The notes under the pieces: generated by a model
What the model was told of the DNA's origin: nothing
What the model saw: only the letters and a program-made list of their open reading frames with translations
Database searches by the model: none
Assembly: GCA_038211505.1 (NCBI GenBank)
Contig: JBBQVO010000062.1
Span: 1-16,299 of the forward strand
Direction: 5' to 3'
DNA from: JBBQVO01 sp038211505
Lineage (GTDB): Bacteria; Chloroflexota; Dehalococcoidia; DSTF01; JACRBR01
Length of the DNA: 16,299 bases
Position numbers and translations under genes: made by a program
In this document: in pieces, positions 1 through 5,842 of the stretch
How the letters are laid out: every line of letters begins with the position of its first letter
Position numbering within the stretch: position 1 is the first letter of the stretch

Positions 1-41
1 AGCTGTTCCGCAACCAGCGAGAACTCATGAAAGTAACCTGA
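1..41 (+). CDS. C-terminal end of an upstream gene (partial)
   Basis: The third frame is open from the window edge and ends with TGA at 39-41, giving the tail LFRNQRELMKVT. The mix of charged and hydrophobic residues looks like a helical protein C-terminus, but twelve residues are too few to identify a family. It would be convergent with the minus-strand tautomerase gene. It could be a chance open frame; only sequence to the left of the window can decide. Confidence 0.3.
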   Translation, partial: LFRNQRELMKVT

Positions 42-297
42 CCTTTTCCCCGGAATGGTAAATCGGGGTGGGGGGTGTGCGTCGGCCCATTATATCAGAG
101 CCTACGATCCAGTAACGCTAAAGGCGGTACAGTCGTCGCAGCCTCTCTTGACACTCCAGTCGCATGATGCTCAGTCGGCGATCATCTGCATCTGTTACGC
201 CTCGCGGGCGGCGATCGATCGGGTTGGCATGTCGCCCTTCGTCTGAAGGAGTATCCGCGTTGGGGCCGCGTCGTCCCATCGGCAGGAACCCTTAGTC

Positions 298-486
298 TCA
301 GTCGTCGTCGGAGGCCAGCTTCCCGCCCTGGGCCCAGTTTTCGCGTTCGATGTCCTGGAAGATGACGATCGTGGCTTCGGGCGTCGTGTGGGCGATGTTG
401 GCGACGGCTTCGGTGATGGCGCGCGCAAGCTCCTGCTTTTGGGCGTGGGTACGGCCGGGAAACATCTCGATTCGGACGATCGGCAT
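298..486 (-). CDS. 4-oxalocrotonate tautomerase family protein
   Basis: A 62-residue protein of typical size for the 4-OT/tautomerase superfamily, whose small subunits assemble into hexamers and use the N-terminal proline as a general base or acid in keto-enol isomerisation. The protein begins MPIVRIEMFPGRT, so removal of Met exposes Pro1, and Arg11 (mature numbering) is present. The second classical arginine, Arg39, is not: that region reads ATIVIFQD. A Trp in NWAQGG lies near the position of Phe50. The ATG has an excellent Shine-Dalgarno (AGGAGG, 7 nt upstream), which fixes the start. The gene stands alone and is divergent from rnhB. The fold assignment is strong; the substrate is unknown, and with Arg39 missing it is probably not 2-hydroxymuconate. 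Confidence 0.9.
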   Translation of the reverse strand: MPIVRIEMFPGRTHAQKQELARAITEAVANIAHTTPEATIVIFQDIERENWAQGGKLASDDD

Positions 487-673
487 GTGCGGTTCCTCCT
501 ACTCGCGGGAGTTCTTTCACCGACTTGTAATGGTTTGCGGCGAGAACGGCAAACGAAACGGCCGCGCCCAGACAACGGGCATCACGGCGGGGACCTCGGC
601 AAGCGTAGCGACCTATCCCCCGGCGCTTCCCGACGCGGGGAGAGGAGTCCCTGTTTTGCAGCCGGTCGGTCGC

Positions 674-702
674 TTCACAAGGCGACGGCGCGGTGCTATC
701 AT
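674..702 (+). promoter_or_regulatory. sigma70-type promoter of rnhB, probably leaderless
   Basis: TTCACA (674-679) and TATCAT (697-702) each match five of six bases of the -35 and -10 consensus and are separated by exactly 17 bp. The -10 ends 7 nt before the rnhB ATG at 710 and there is no Shine-Dalgarno, so transcription should begin at or next to the start codon. Confidence 0.6.
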
Positions 703-709
703 CGCGCCG

Positions 710-1450
710 ATGGCGTTGTACCAGGCGGTGCCCACGCTCGGCGCTGAGCTCTCCGCATGGAGGCGGGGCTACCGAAACGTCGCCGGCGTCGATGAGGCCG
801 GCTGCGGGCCGCTGGCGGGGCCGGTGGTCGCGGGCGCTGTGATCCTCGATCCGAATCTTGCGCGTGTCTGGTGGTCGGATCTGCGCGACAGCAAGATGCT
901 GACGGCGCCGGAGCGCGAGCATCTCGCGGCGATGATCCGCAGCGAATGCGCATGGGGCGCCGGGATCGCGACGCACCAGTACATTGATACGCATGGCCTG
1001 ACGGCGGCGCGGAAGTTCGCGATGCGGCAGGCGGTCGAGCAACTGCCCTGCCGCCCTGACATGCTGCTGATCGACGCGATGTCGCTGCCGGCGTACCGGC
1101 ACCGCTCGATCATTCACGGCGACGCGCTCGTGGCCTCGATCGCCGCCGGCTCGATCATCGCCAAGGTGACGCGCGACGCGATCATGGCCGACTATCACCC
1201 CGCGTACCCGCAATACGGATTCGATCGGAACGTCGGCTACGCGACGCCGGAGCATAAGCGCGCGCTGGTCGAGCACGGGCCATGCGAGATCCATCGGCGG
1301 CTGTTCGCGCCGGTGCGGGCGGCTTGCGTCGCACATGGCGTGTTTCTCCAGCCACGGTTCCTCACGGCCAACGCGCAACTCGACGATGACGATGACAACG
1401 AGATGGACATCGAGAGCGACGCTGAACTCGAGGCGGCGATTGCCGGCTGA
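710..1450 (+). CDS. rnhB: ribonuclease HII
   Basis: Type 2 RNase H, a cytoplasmic endonuclease that cuts the RNA strand of RNA:DNA hybrids and removes single ribonucleotides from DNA. The 246-residue product carries the family motifs in order: VAGVDEAGCGPLAGPVVAGA (residues 24-43, acidic pair D28/E29), DSKMLTAPERE, LLIDA (D122), HGD (D138) and AGSIIAKVTRD. All four acidic metal-binding residues are present. The frame is open further upstream, but ATG 710 is the first plausible start: it sits 7 nt after a good -10 element and leaves only 22 residues before the first motif. The protein is slightly long owing to an acidic tail (about residues 225-244) with five consecutive Asp. Its 3' end overlaps the start of the yraN-like gene by 11 nt, so translation is probably coupled. 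Confidence 0.95.
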   Translation: MALYQAVPTLGAELSAWRRGYRNVAGVDEAGCGPLAGPVVAGAVILDPNLARVWWSDLRDSKMLTAPEREHLAAMIRSECAWGAGIATHQYIDTHGLTAARKFAMRQAVEQLPCRPDMLLIDAMSLPAYRHRSIIHGDALVASIAAGSIIAKVTRDAIMADYHPAYPQYGFDRNVGYATPEHKRALVEHGPCEIHRRLFAPVRAACVAHGVFLQPRFLTANAQLDDDDDNEMDIESDAELEAAIAG

Positions 1451-1826
1451 GCGGCAGCAACTCGGCGACTTCGGCGAACGCACGGCGTCGGCGCACCTTC
1501 AGGCGAAGGGCTACCGGATCGTCGACCGCAAGTTTCGCGTGCGCGACGCGGAGATCGATCTCGTCGCGATCGACGCCGATCAGGTGGTGTTCGTGGAAGT
1601 GCGGACAAGGCGTGGCAGCTATGCGGGGATGGCGGCGCTATCGATCACGAAGAAGAAGTCGCTGCAGATGCTGCGCGCGGTCGAGTGGTACATCGAGCGG
1701 CATCCCGACGTCGCCGAGATGCCGTTGCGACTCGACGTGATCGCCGTGGAGCTCGACGCATCCGGCAAGCTCACGGGCGTGACGCATATCGAGGACGCTG
1801 TGCGGCCGGATCGCATGCGACGCTGA
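1440..1826 (+). CDS. yraN: YraN family (UPF0102) nuclease-fold protein
   Basis: The 128-residue product matches the YraN/UPF0102 family, small PD-(D/E)xK-fold proteins resembling Holliday-junction resolvases, with no settled physiological role. Visible motifs are LGDFGERTASAHLQAKGYRI at the N-terminus, then AEIDLVAID (D40) and VVFVEVRTR (E53, Arg55 where many members have Lys). TTG 1440 is chosen because it lies 7 nt after GAGG and puts the conserved G-x-x-GE motif at the usual distance from the N-terminus; ATGs further upstream in the frame (1386, 1392) would add an atypical Ser/Thr/Arg-rich extension. It overlaps the end of rnhB by 11 nt, and the rnhB-yraN pairing is common in bacteria. Confidence 0.88.
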   Translation: MPAERQQLGDFGERTASAHLQAKGYRIVDRKFRVRDAEIDLVAIDADQVVFVEVRTRRGSYAGMAALSITKKKSLQMLRAVEWYIERHPDVAEMPLRLDVIAVELDASGKLTGVTHIEDAVRPDRMRR

Positions 1827-1868
1827 CGCCGGGTTGCCGTTCGCGCCGGCGGCGTGATATCTGAACGT

Positions 1869-2243
1869 ATGCCCATCTACGAATATCGCTGCGCCGACTG
1901 CCGGCGGCGGACGTCCGTCTTCGTACGCAGCGTGTCCGCGCCGGTGACGGCGACGTGCGAGCACTGCGGCGGCAAGAAGCTGTCGCGGCTGATGTCGAAG
2001 TTCGCGGTGCATCGCGGCGGCATCGACTTCGACAACCCGTCGTCGCTCGACGATCTCGACGAGAGTGATCCGAAGACGATGGCCCGGATGATGCGACAGA
2101 TTGGCGATGAGTCGGGCGAGGAGATGGGGCCGGAGTTCGACTCGATGATCGATCGGATCGAGTCCGGCGAGGATCCGGATGCGGTAATGGCGGAGTCGGG
2201 GATGGGTGAGGGCGGTGGCGACGTCGGGGACGATGACTTCTAG
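1869..2243 (+). CDS. FmdB family zinc-ribbon protein (copy 1)
   Basis: A 124-residue protein with the FmdB/CxxC zinc-ribbon signature: MPIYEYRC at the N-terminus, Cys8/Cys11 and Cys30/Cys33 forming two CxxC knuckles, then LSRLMSKFAV. FmdB-type proteins were first linked to regulation of formamidase or amidase genes, but most have no proven role. The C-terminal two thirds is acidic and low-complexity, with the pattern DPKTMARMMRQIG then a short helix, ending in a Gly/Asp-rich tail. ATG 1869 is chosen because MPIYEY is the invariant family start; an in-frame ATG at 1854 adds only MISER. It follows yraN by 42 nt and is directly followed by a paralogue. Confidence 0.88.
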   Translation: MPIYEYRCADCRRRTSVFVRSVSAPVTATCEHCGGKKLSRLMSKFAVHRGGIDFDNPSSLDDLDESDPKTMARMMRQIGDESGEEMGPEFDSMIDRIESGEDPDAVMAESGMGEGGGDVGDDDF

Positions 2244-2277
2244 CACGCGGAGCGGCGATCGACGCGAACGCCGACGA

Positions 2278-2283
2278 TATACT
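2278..2283 (+). promoter_or_regulatory. -10 element just upstream of the second fmdB gene
   Basis: TATACT (five of six consensus bases) ends 6 nt before ATG 2290, and no Shine-Dalgarno is present. No convincing -35 hexamer is seen 16-18 bp upstream. The geometry fits a leaderless transcript starting inside the cluster. Confidence 0.4.
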
Positions 2284-2289
2284 TCACCG

Positions 2290-2625
2290 ATGCCTATCTA
2301 TGAATATAAATGCAAGCAGTGCTCACGGTTGACGAGCCAGTTTGTGCGGAACACCGCGGCGGAGACGGCGCCGGAGTGTCAGCATTGCGGCGGGGCGACG
2401 GCGCGGGCGCTGTCGCGGTTCGCCGTTGGGCGCAGCGCGTCGGGCGCCCGTGAGGCGTTCGGATCGGCGCCACGCTCGGCGGAGGACTACAAGGATCCGC
2501 GGCAGATCGGGCGGTGGGTGGAGAACAAGTTCGACCAGTACGGCATGGACCTGCCCGATGAGGCACGCACGATGATCGACGCAGCCCGCGACGGCGAACT
2601 GCCGGACATCGTGAAGGATCTGTAG
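2290..2625 (+). CDS. FmdB family zinc-ribbon protein (copy 2)
   Basis: A 111-residue paralogue of the preceding gene. It starts MPIYEYKCKQCSRLTSQFVR and has Cys8/Cys11 and Cys30/Cys33 at exactly the same positions, followed by LSRFAVG. The C-terminal part shares the layout of its neighbour (a DP motif, then a Trp/Gln-containing helix, then a Met-Ile-Asp helix and a GELPD turn) but not the acidic Gly-rich tail. The start is fixed by the invariant MPIYEY; the frame is open further upstream without a good start. It lies 46 nt after copy 1 and has its own -10 element. Zinc binding is expected from the cysteines; the function is unknown. Confidence 0.9.
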   Translation: MPIYEYKCKQCSRLTSQFVRNTAAETAPECQHCGGATARALSRFAVGRSASGAREAFGSAPRSAEDYKDPRQIGRWVENKFDQYGMDLPDEARTMIDAARDGELPDIVKDL

Positions 2626-2650
2626 GGCGCGTCCCGGTATGGAAGTTGGG

Positions 2651-3172
2651 ATGATCTCGTCGATCGCGGCGTTCCTTCGGTATTTCGACGCGGTGCACCG
2701 GCGAGCGGTGCGCGATATCGGCGCGTTGCCGCCTGCGGCCGACGGCTGGGCGCCCGCGGCGGGATTCGGAGAGAACGCGTGGAGCATCAACACGCTGATC
2801 GGCCACATGGCCGGATCGCGGCTGTACTTCGCGAGCGCCTATCGCGGCGAGGGGTGGATCAGCCCGCGGCCTCCGGATGTGAATACTCGCGATCGCTGGC
2901 TACCGGCTCTTGAAGAGAGCGCGGTGCAACTACATGTGGCGCTCGGTGCGACGCCGGACGCCTGGCTCGCGCGGAAGGTGGAGATGATCGACACGGAAGC
3001 GGCGCTTTCGGGCTGGCGCGTGCTGATGATGATGCTCGAGCACGACATCCACCATCGCAGCCAGATCGACACGTACGCCGGCCTCAACGGCTGGGACGTG
3101 CCCGACATCTACGGCCGGAGCGCCGAGACGATCGTCTCGTTACAGGACGGGGAGCGTGCCAAGTACGGCTGA
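2651..3172 (+). CDS. DinB superfamily protein
   Basis: The 173-residue product fits the DinB/YfiT-like four-helix-bundle superfamily, whose members bind one divalent metal through three histidines and include thiol-S-transferases. In this numbering His52 lies in NTLIGHMAGSRLYF and His131/His135 in LEHDIHHRSQI, the usual H...HxxxH arrangement at the ends of two helices. The family's WsI/H-x-x-G-x-R context around the first His is present. Two starts are possible: ATG 2639, with no ribosome binding site, and ATG 2651, with GGAAG 5 nt upstream; the second is preferred and costs only four residues. It follows the second fmdB gene by 25 nt and is the last gene of the plus-strand cluster. Its substrate cannot be told. 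Confidence 0.85.
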   Translation: MISSIAAFLRYFDAVHRRAVRDIGALPPAADGWAPAAGFGENAWSINTLIGHMAGSRLYFASAYRGEGWISPRPPDVNTRDRWLPALEESAVQLHVALGATPDAWLARKVEMIDTEAALSGWRVLMMMLEHDIHHRSQIDTYAGLNGWDVPDIYGRSAETIVSLQDGERAKYG

Positions 3173-3254
3173 GCCTCGAGTTCCGTGATCCAGGATCCAA
3201 ACGATGTTCCGGTAGCAGCACCGCATCCGCATTCGTCGTAGGACTGCCTTTGTC

Positions 3255-3312
3255 GTGGTCTCGGAGAGATACCACGGGCACCTGCGGTTCCTCGGCCTCG
3301 CTCGGAATGACA
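3255..3312. repeat. interspersed REP-like repeat (TTCCTCGnnnnCGCTCGGAATGACA type)
   Basis: The core CTCGCTCGGAATGACAG (3297-3313), preceded by GGTTCCTCGGC, matches a degenerate intergenic repeat I recognise from many environmental bacterial genomes. It is often mis-annotated as proteins beginning with the reverse-strand reading 'CHSER'. A short inverted repeat, GTGGT (3255-3259) with ACCAC (3271-3275), flanks its left side. It lies between the DinB-family and translin genes. The copy is diverged and its limits are approximate. Confidence 0.55.
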
Positions 3313-3360
3313 GTGATGATCGGCATTGTTGGCGGGCTGTGAACGATGATGTGCAAACTG

Positions 3361-3366
3361 TAGACT
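3361..3366 (+). promoter_or_regulatory. -10 element just upstream of the translin gene
   Basis: TAGACT fits the TANNNT -10 pattern and ends 6 nt before ATG 3373. There is no Shine-Dalgarno and only a poor -35 match. This is consistent with leaderless transcription. Confidence 0.4.
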
Positions 3367-3372
3367 CATCTC

Positions 3373-4014
3373 ATGGCCGATATCTCGAAGACGCTTGACT
3401 CGATCATGGATGGTGTGCGGACGCAGTTCGTCGCGAAGAACGAGGCACGCGAGAAGGCATTGCCGTTGTGCCGGGAGGCGATTCGCTTTTCGGCGAACGC
3501 GATCCGGGCGGTGCATCGCGACGACTTCGAGACGGCGCGGACGCTCGTCGGCAACGCCGGCGATCGGTTGCGGACGGCCAAACAAAGCCTTTCCGGCCAC
3601 GCGGACATCTATCATGCGGGCTTCGTGCATGATTCACAGAAAGAATACGCCGAGGCGTCGATCACGTTGGCGCTCATCTCGGCGGGCGAACTGCCGACAC
3701 CGCAGTCGCTGGATGTCGAGGTGCCGGCGTACCTCAACGGCATGGGCGAGGCGGTCGGAGAGTTGCGGCGGCATCTGCTCGACACGCTGCGCGGCGGCGA
3801 CGTGGCGAAGTGCGAAGAGTGGCTGCGCGCGATGGACGAGATGTACTCGGTGCTCGTCACCGTCGACTATCCCGACGCGATGACCGGAGGTCTGCGGCGG
3901 ACGACCGACGCCGTGCGCGGGATTCTGGAGAAGACGCGGGGCGACCTGACGCTTTCGGTGCAGCAGCGCGCGCTCGCCGAGCGGCTGGATCAGTTCGCGT
4001 CGAAGCTGCCGTAG
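3373..4014 (+). CDS. translin family protein (bacterial C3PO-like RNA/DNA-binding protein)
   Basis: The 213-residue all-helical protein has the layout of the translin/TRAX family, which forms octameric barrels binding single-stranded nucleic acid; TRAX-type subunits are Mg-dependent RNases. Diagnostic segments are KALPLCREAIRFSANAIRAV (residues 28-47), QKEYAEASITLALI (89-102, aligning with TRAX LQEYVEAVSFQHFI) and NGMGEAVGELRRHLLDTLRG (122-141, aligning with the LGVADLTGEL region). The residues matching the catalytic acids of human TRAX (E126, E129, D193, E197 as I remember them) are E91, E94, E126 and E130, so all four positions are acidic. Database homologues are often labelled 'haloacid dehalogenase', but no HAD motif is present. 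The gene is monocistronic, with a -10 element 6 nt before its ATG. The family assignment is confident; nuclease activity is inferred. Confidence 0.85.
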   Translation: MADISKTLDSIMDGVRTQFVAKNEAREKALPLCREAIRFSANAIRAVHRDDFETARTLVGNAGDRLRTAKQSLSGHADIYHAGFVHDSQKEYAEASITLALISAGELPTPQSLDVEVPAYLNGMGEAVGELRRHLLDTLRGGDVAKCEEWLRAMDEMYSVLVTVDYPDAMTGGLRRTTDAVRGILEKTRGDLTLSVQQRALAERLDQFASKLP

Positions 4015-4194
4015 TTTTATGCGTGCTGCTGTGTCTGTGGAGCCGGCGCTTACTTTCCGGCCGCAAGACGCGCTCAAGTCCGGCAGCGCGTTCGAGCGGC
4101 GACCGTAGCGACGTGAGCGGGAAGCGCGCGATGGCAAGTTTGATCGTCTTCGGCTGTCACGGCGGCAGGTTACGCGAACGGGGGCGCTTGCACT

Positions 4195-4596
4195 TTGGTA
4201 CGACGAATCGAGAAATCGGCTCTCGCGGCGAATCGCGGCCAGAATAGCGAGATGGAGCGCGTGGTCGCGATCTCTCGCGACACTGTTGGCAGCGTGAACA
4301 TCTACTCGAGCATCGTGACGACGGCCGGCGGCGGACGGACGGAGATCCATCATCACGGCGAGTGCGAGACCAGCATCTATATCCTGCGCGGACGCGCGCG
4401 CTTCTATGCGGGTGACGCGCTCGCCGATGTGACGGAGGCGGTTGAGGGCGACTTTATCTATGTCCCGGCGTTTGAAGTGCACGTCGAGGAAAACGCTAGC
4501 GACGACGAGCCGCTCGTCGTGCTGCTTTCGCGGAACTGCGGTGGATCCGTCGTGCACTACGTCGAAGGGGCACCTCCTGCTCGACCTCTATCCTGA
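4195..4596 (+). CDS. single-domain cupin protein
   Basis: A 133-residue cupin. Motif 1 reads GRTEIHHHGECETSIYILRG, supplying His52, His54 and Glu59, and motif 2 GDFIYVPAFEVHVEE supplies His96: the usual 3-His/1-Glu metal site of a small beta-barrel. Family members with this CETSIY signature usually have about 25 residues of the type VRRIEKSALAANRGQ before the barrel, so TTG 4195 is preferred over ATG 4252, which would remove them. A run of G (4180-4184) lies 10 nt upstream of the TTG. The substrate is unknown: cupins of this size include isomerases, dioxygenases and sugar- or ligand-binding proteins. The 3' end overlaps the kinase gene in another frame. Confidence 0.82.
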   Translation: MVRRIEKSALAANRGQNSEMERVVAISRDTVGSVNIYSSIVTTAGGGRTEIHHHGECETSIYILRGRARFYAGDALADVTEAVEGDFIYVPAFEVHVEENASDDEPLVVLLSRNCGGSVVHYVEGAPPARPLS

Positions 4597-5557
4597 TCAC
4601 GCGGCGCTGCTCGACGCGCATGGACTGTCGGCCGCCGAGGAGCGTCCGCTCGCGCATACGGGGTTTTCGGGTGCAGCGCTCTCAACGCTGACGCGGGACG
4701 ACGGCGCGCGGTTCGTCGTCAAGCGGATCTCGATCGAGCGTGACTGGATCATGCGGGCGACGAACGATCTTGGTAGCCGCGAAGTGGCATTCGCGCTGGC
4801 AGCGCCGGAGCTGGGGCGCGGCATCGCCACGCCGACGATCGGCGTCGCACGAGACGGCGGCGATCATGCGCTGCTGATGAGTGACATCGGCGACGATTTG
4901 CTACGGCAAGGATCGAGCTCCGAGGCGCGGCTTGATGCGGTGATCGTCGCGATGGCCACGCTGCATCGAGCTGCGCCGCCCGTCGGCGTCCCCTGGTGCG
5001 GGCTGGAGCGCCGGCTTTCGCTGCTGACGCCCGAGACATCGAAGATTGCCGCGGCTTATGGCGCGCCGGTCGCGGGCGACATCACCCGCGGCTGGGAGAT
5101 CTTCGGCCGGCTGGCGCCGGCGACTGTGGTGACGATGATTCGCTCGCTCTTCGTCGAGGTATCGCCGCTGATCGCGGCGCTGGGGCGTTTGCCTTCGGCC
5201 CTGCTCCATGGCGATCTGAAGTTCGACAACATCGGCGTCGCGGCCGACGGAGGAGTCTGGTTGATCGATTGGGCGATGCCGCTCGTCGCGCCGGCGGCTG
5301 TCGAGTTGGGGTGGTTTCTGGCGATCAATGAGCGTCGGATGCCGGCTACGCATGACGGCGTCATGCTTGACGTCATGCGTGACTATGCCTTGGCGGCTGA
5401 GATGCCGGAGCAGCTGCGGGAGCGTCATGATGCGATGACGGTGCTGTGCGGGCTGTTGCTGCGGGGATGGCGGAAGGCCCTCGACGCGGAGGCGGGGGAG
5501 CCGGAGGAACTGCGGTGGTGGTGCGAGCGCGCGGAGGCGGCGACTGGGTTTTTATAG
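4541..5557 (+). CDS. aminoglycoside/choline-type phosphotransferase-fold kinase
   Basis: A protein-kinase-like small-molecule kinase (APH/choline kinase superfamily) of about 338 residues. Counted from GTG 4541, visible features are the nucleotide loop HTGFSGAAL (from residue 39), ATP-binding Lys61 in FVVK, Glu81 in SREVAF, the hinge-like LLMSDIGDDL, the catalytic loop LLHGDLKFDNIG (D225, N230) and the metal-binding Asp243 in WLIDWAMP. These are sufficient for activity. The acceptor is unknown; resistance to aminoglycosides should not be assumed. The start is uncertain: the frame has no ATG between the cupin-overlapping region and the kinase loop, and GTG 4541 (GGAA 6 nt upstream) is the best candidate, giving a 56-nt overlap with the cupin gene. 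The 3' end overlaps yggT, on the other strand, by 6 nt. Confidence 0.8.
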   Translation: MDPSCTTSKGHLLLDLYPDHAALLDAHGLSAAEERPLAHTGFSGAALSTLTRDDGARFVVKRISIERDWIMRATNDLGSREVAFALAAPELGRGIATPTIGVARDGGDHALLMSDIGDDLLRQGSSSEARLDAVIVAMATLHRAAPPVGVPWCGLERRLSLLTPETSKIAAAYGAPVAGDITRGWEIFGRLAPATVVTMIRSLFVEVSPLIAALGRLPSALLHGDLKFDNIGVAADGGVWLIDWAMPLVAPAAVELGWFLAINERRMPATHDGVMLDVMRDYALAAEMPEQLRERHDAMTVLCGLLLRGWRKALDAEAGEPEELRWWCERAEAATGFL

Positions 5558-5842
5558 GCTGCCGTCGAGGAAACCGGCGATCGCTGTCGCGACCACCTGA
5601 AGCAAGATGATGGCGACGAGGGGCGACAGATCGATCATGCCGAGACGCGGCATGACGCGGCGGATCGGCTCAATGATCGGGTCGGTGATGGCGCTTAGCG
5701 CTTGGATCAAGGGACTACGAGGATCGAGGTTGAACCAGCTGAGGAGCGCGCGGGCGATGACGGCGATGACGAGGAGGGTGGCGAACAGGCAGACAACTTG
5801 CGCTGCCGGCGAGGTGCCGTGGCACGTCGGGCCAAAGAGCAA
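5552..5842 (-). CDS. yggT: YggT family membrane protein
   Basis: A 96-residue protein with one YGGT domain: a hydrophobic helix (about residues 14-34) leading into ARALLSWFNLDPRSPL, the conserved amphipathic stretch ITDPIIEPIRRVMPRLG, and a second hydrophobic helix DLSPLVAIILLQVVATAIAG. YggT proteins are small inner-membrane proteins of unclear function, repeatedly found next to yggS and proC, as here. TTG 5842 begins immediately after the proC stop codon, with GGGGGAG just upstream; no better start fits before the first helix. This is the last gene of the minus-strand unit, and its stop overlaps the convergent kinase gene by 6 nt. Confidence 0.88.
   Translation of the reverse strand: MLFGPTCHGTSPAAQVVCLFATLLVIAVIARALLSWFNLDPRSPLIQALSAITDPIIEPIRRVMPRLGMIDLSPLVAIILLQVVATAIAGFLDGSL

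Noticed and set aside
44..80. Intrinsic terminator from CCCCG...CGGGG after the first partial gene
   Set aside because: Only a 5-bp stem with a long loop and no T-run.
42..297. Possible gene or RNA between the window edge and the tautomerase gene
   Set aside because: No protein motif and no tRNA-like cloverleaf. Only a short hairpin, CCTTC-gtct-GAAGG (236-249), without a T-run, is visible between two convergent genes.
182..1483. Long open frame (433 codons) antisense to rnhB
   Set aside because: Arg/His-rich composition with no family motif, lying opposite a clear RNase HII gene; typical of antisense frames in high-GC DNA.
4015..4194. Riboswitch or small RNA upstream of the cupin gene
   Set aside because: No recognisable riboswitch core and no strong stem set; left as plain intergenic sequence.
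3634..4557. 307-codon minus-strand open frame across the translin-cupin region
   Set aside because: Runs over two well-supported plus-strand genes and their spacer with Arg-rich, motif-free sequence.
4541..5557. Aminoglycoside resistance gene
   Set aside because: The kinase fold is shared with many small-molecule kinases, and nothing in the sequence or context points to antibiotic modification.
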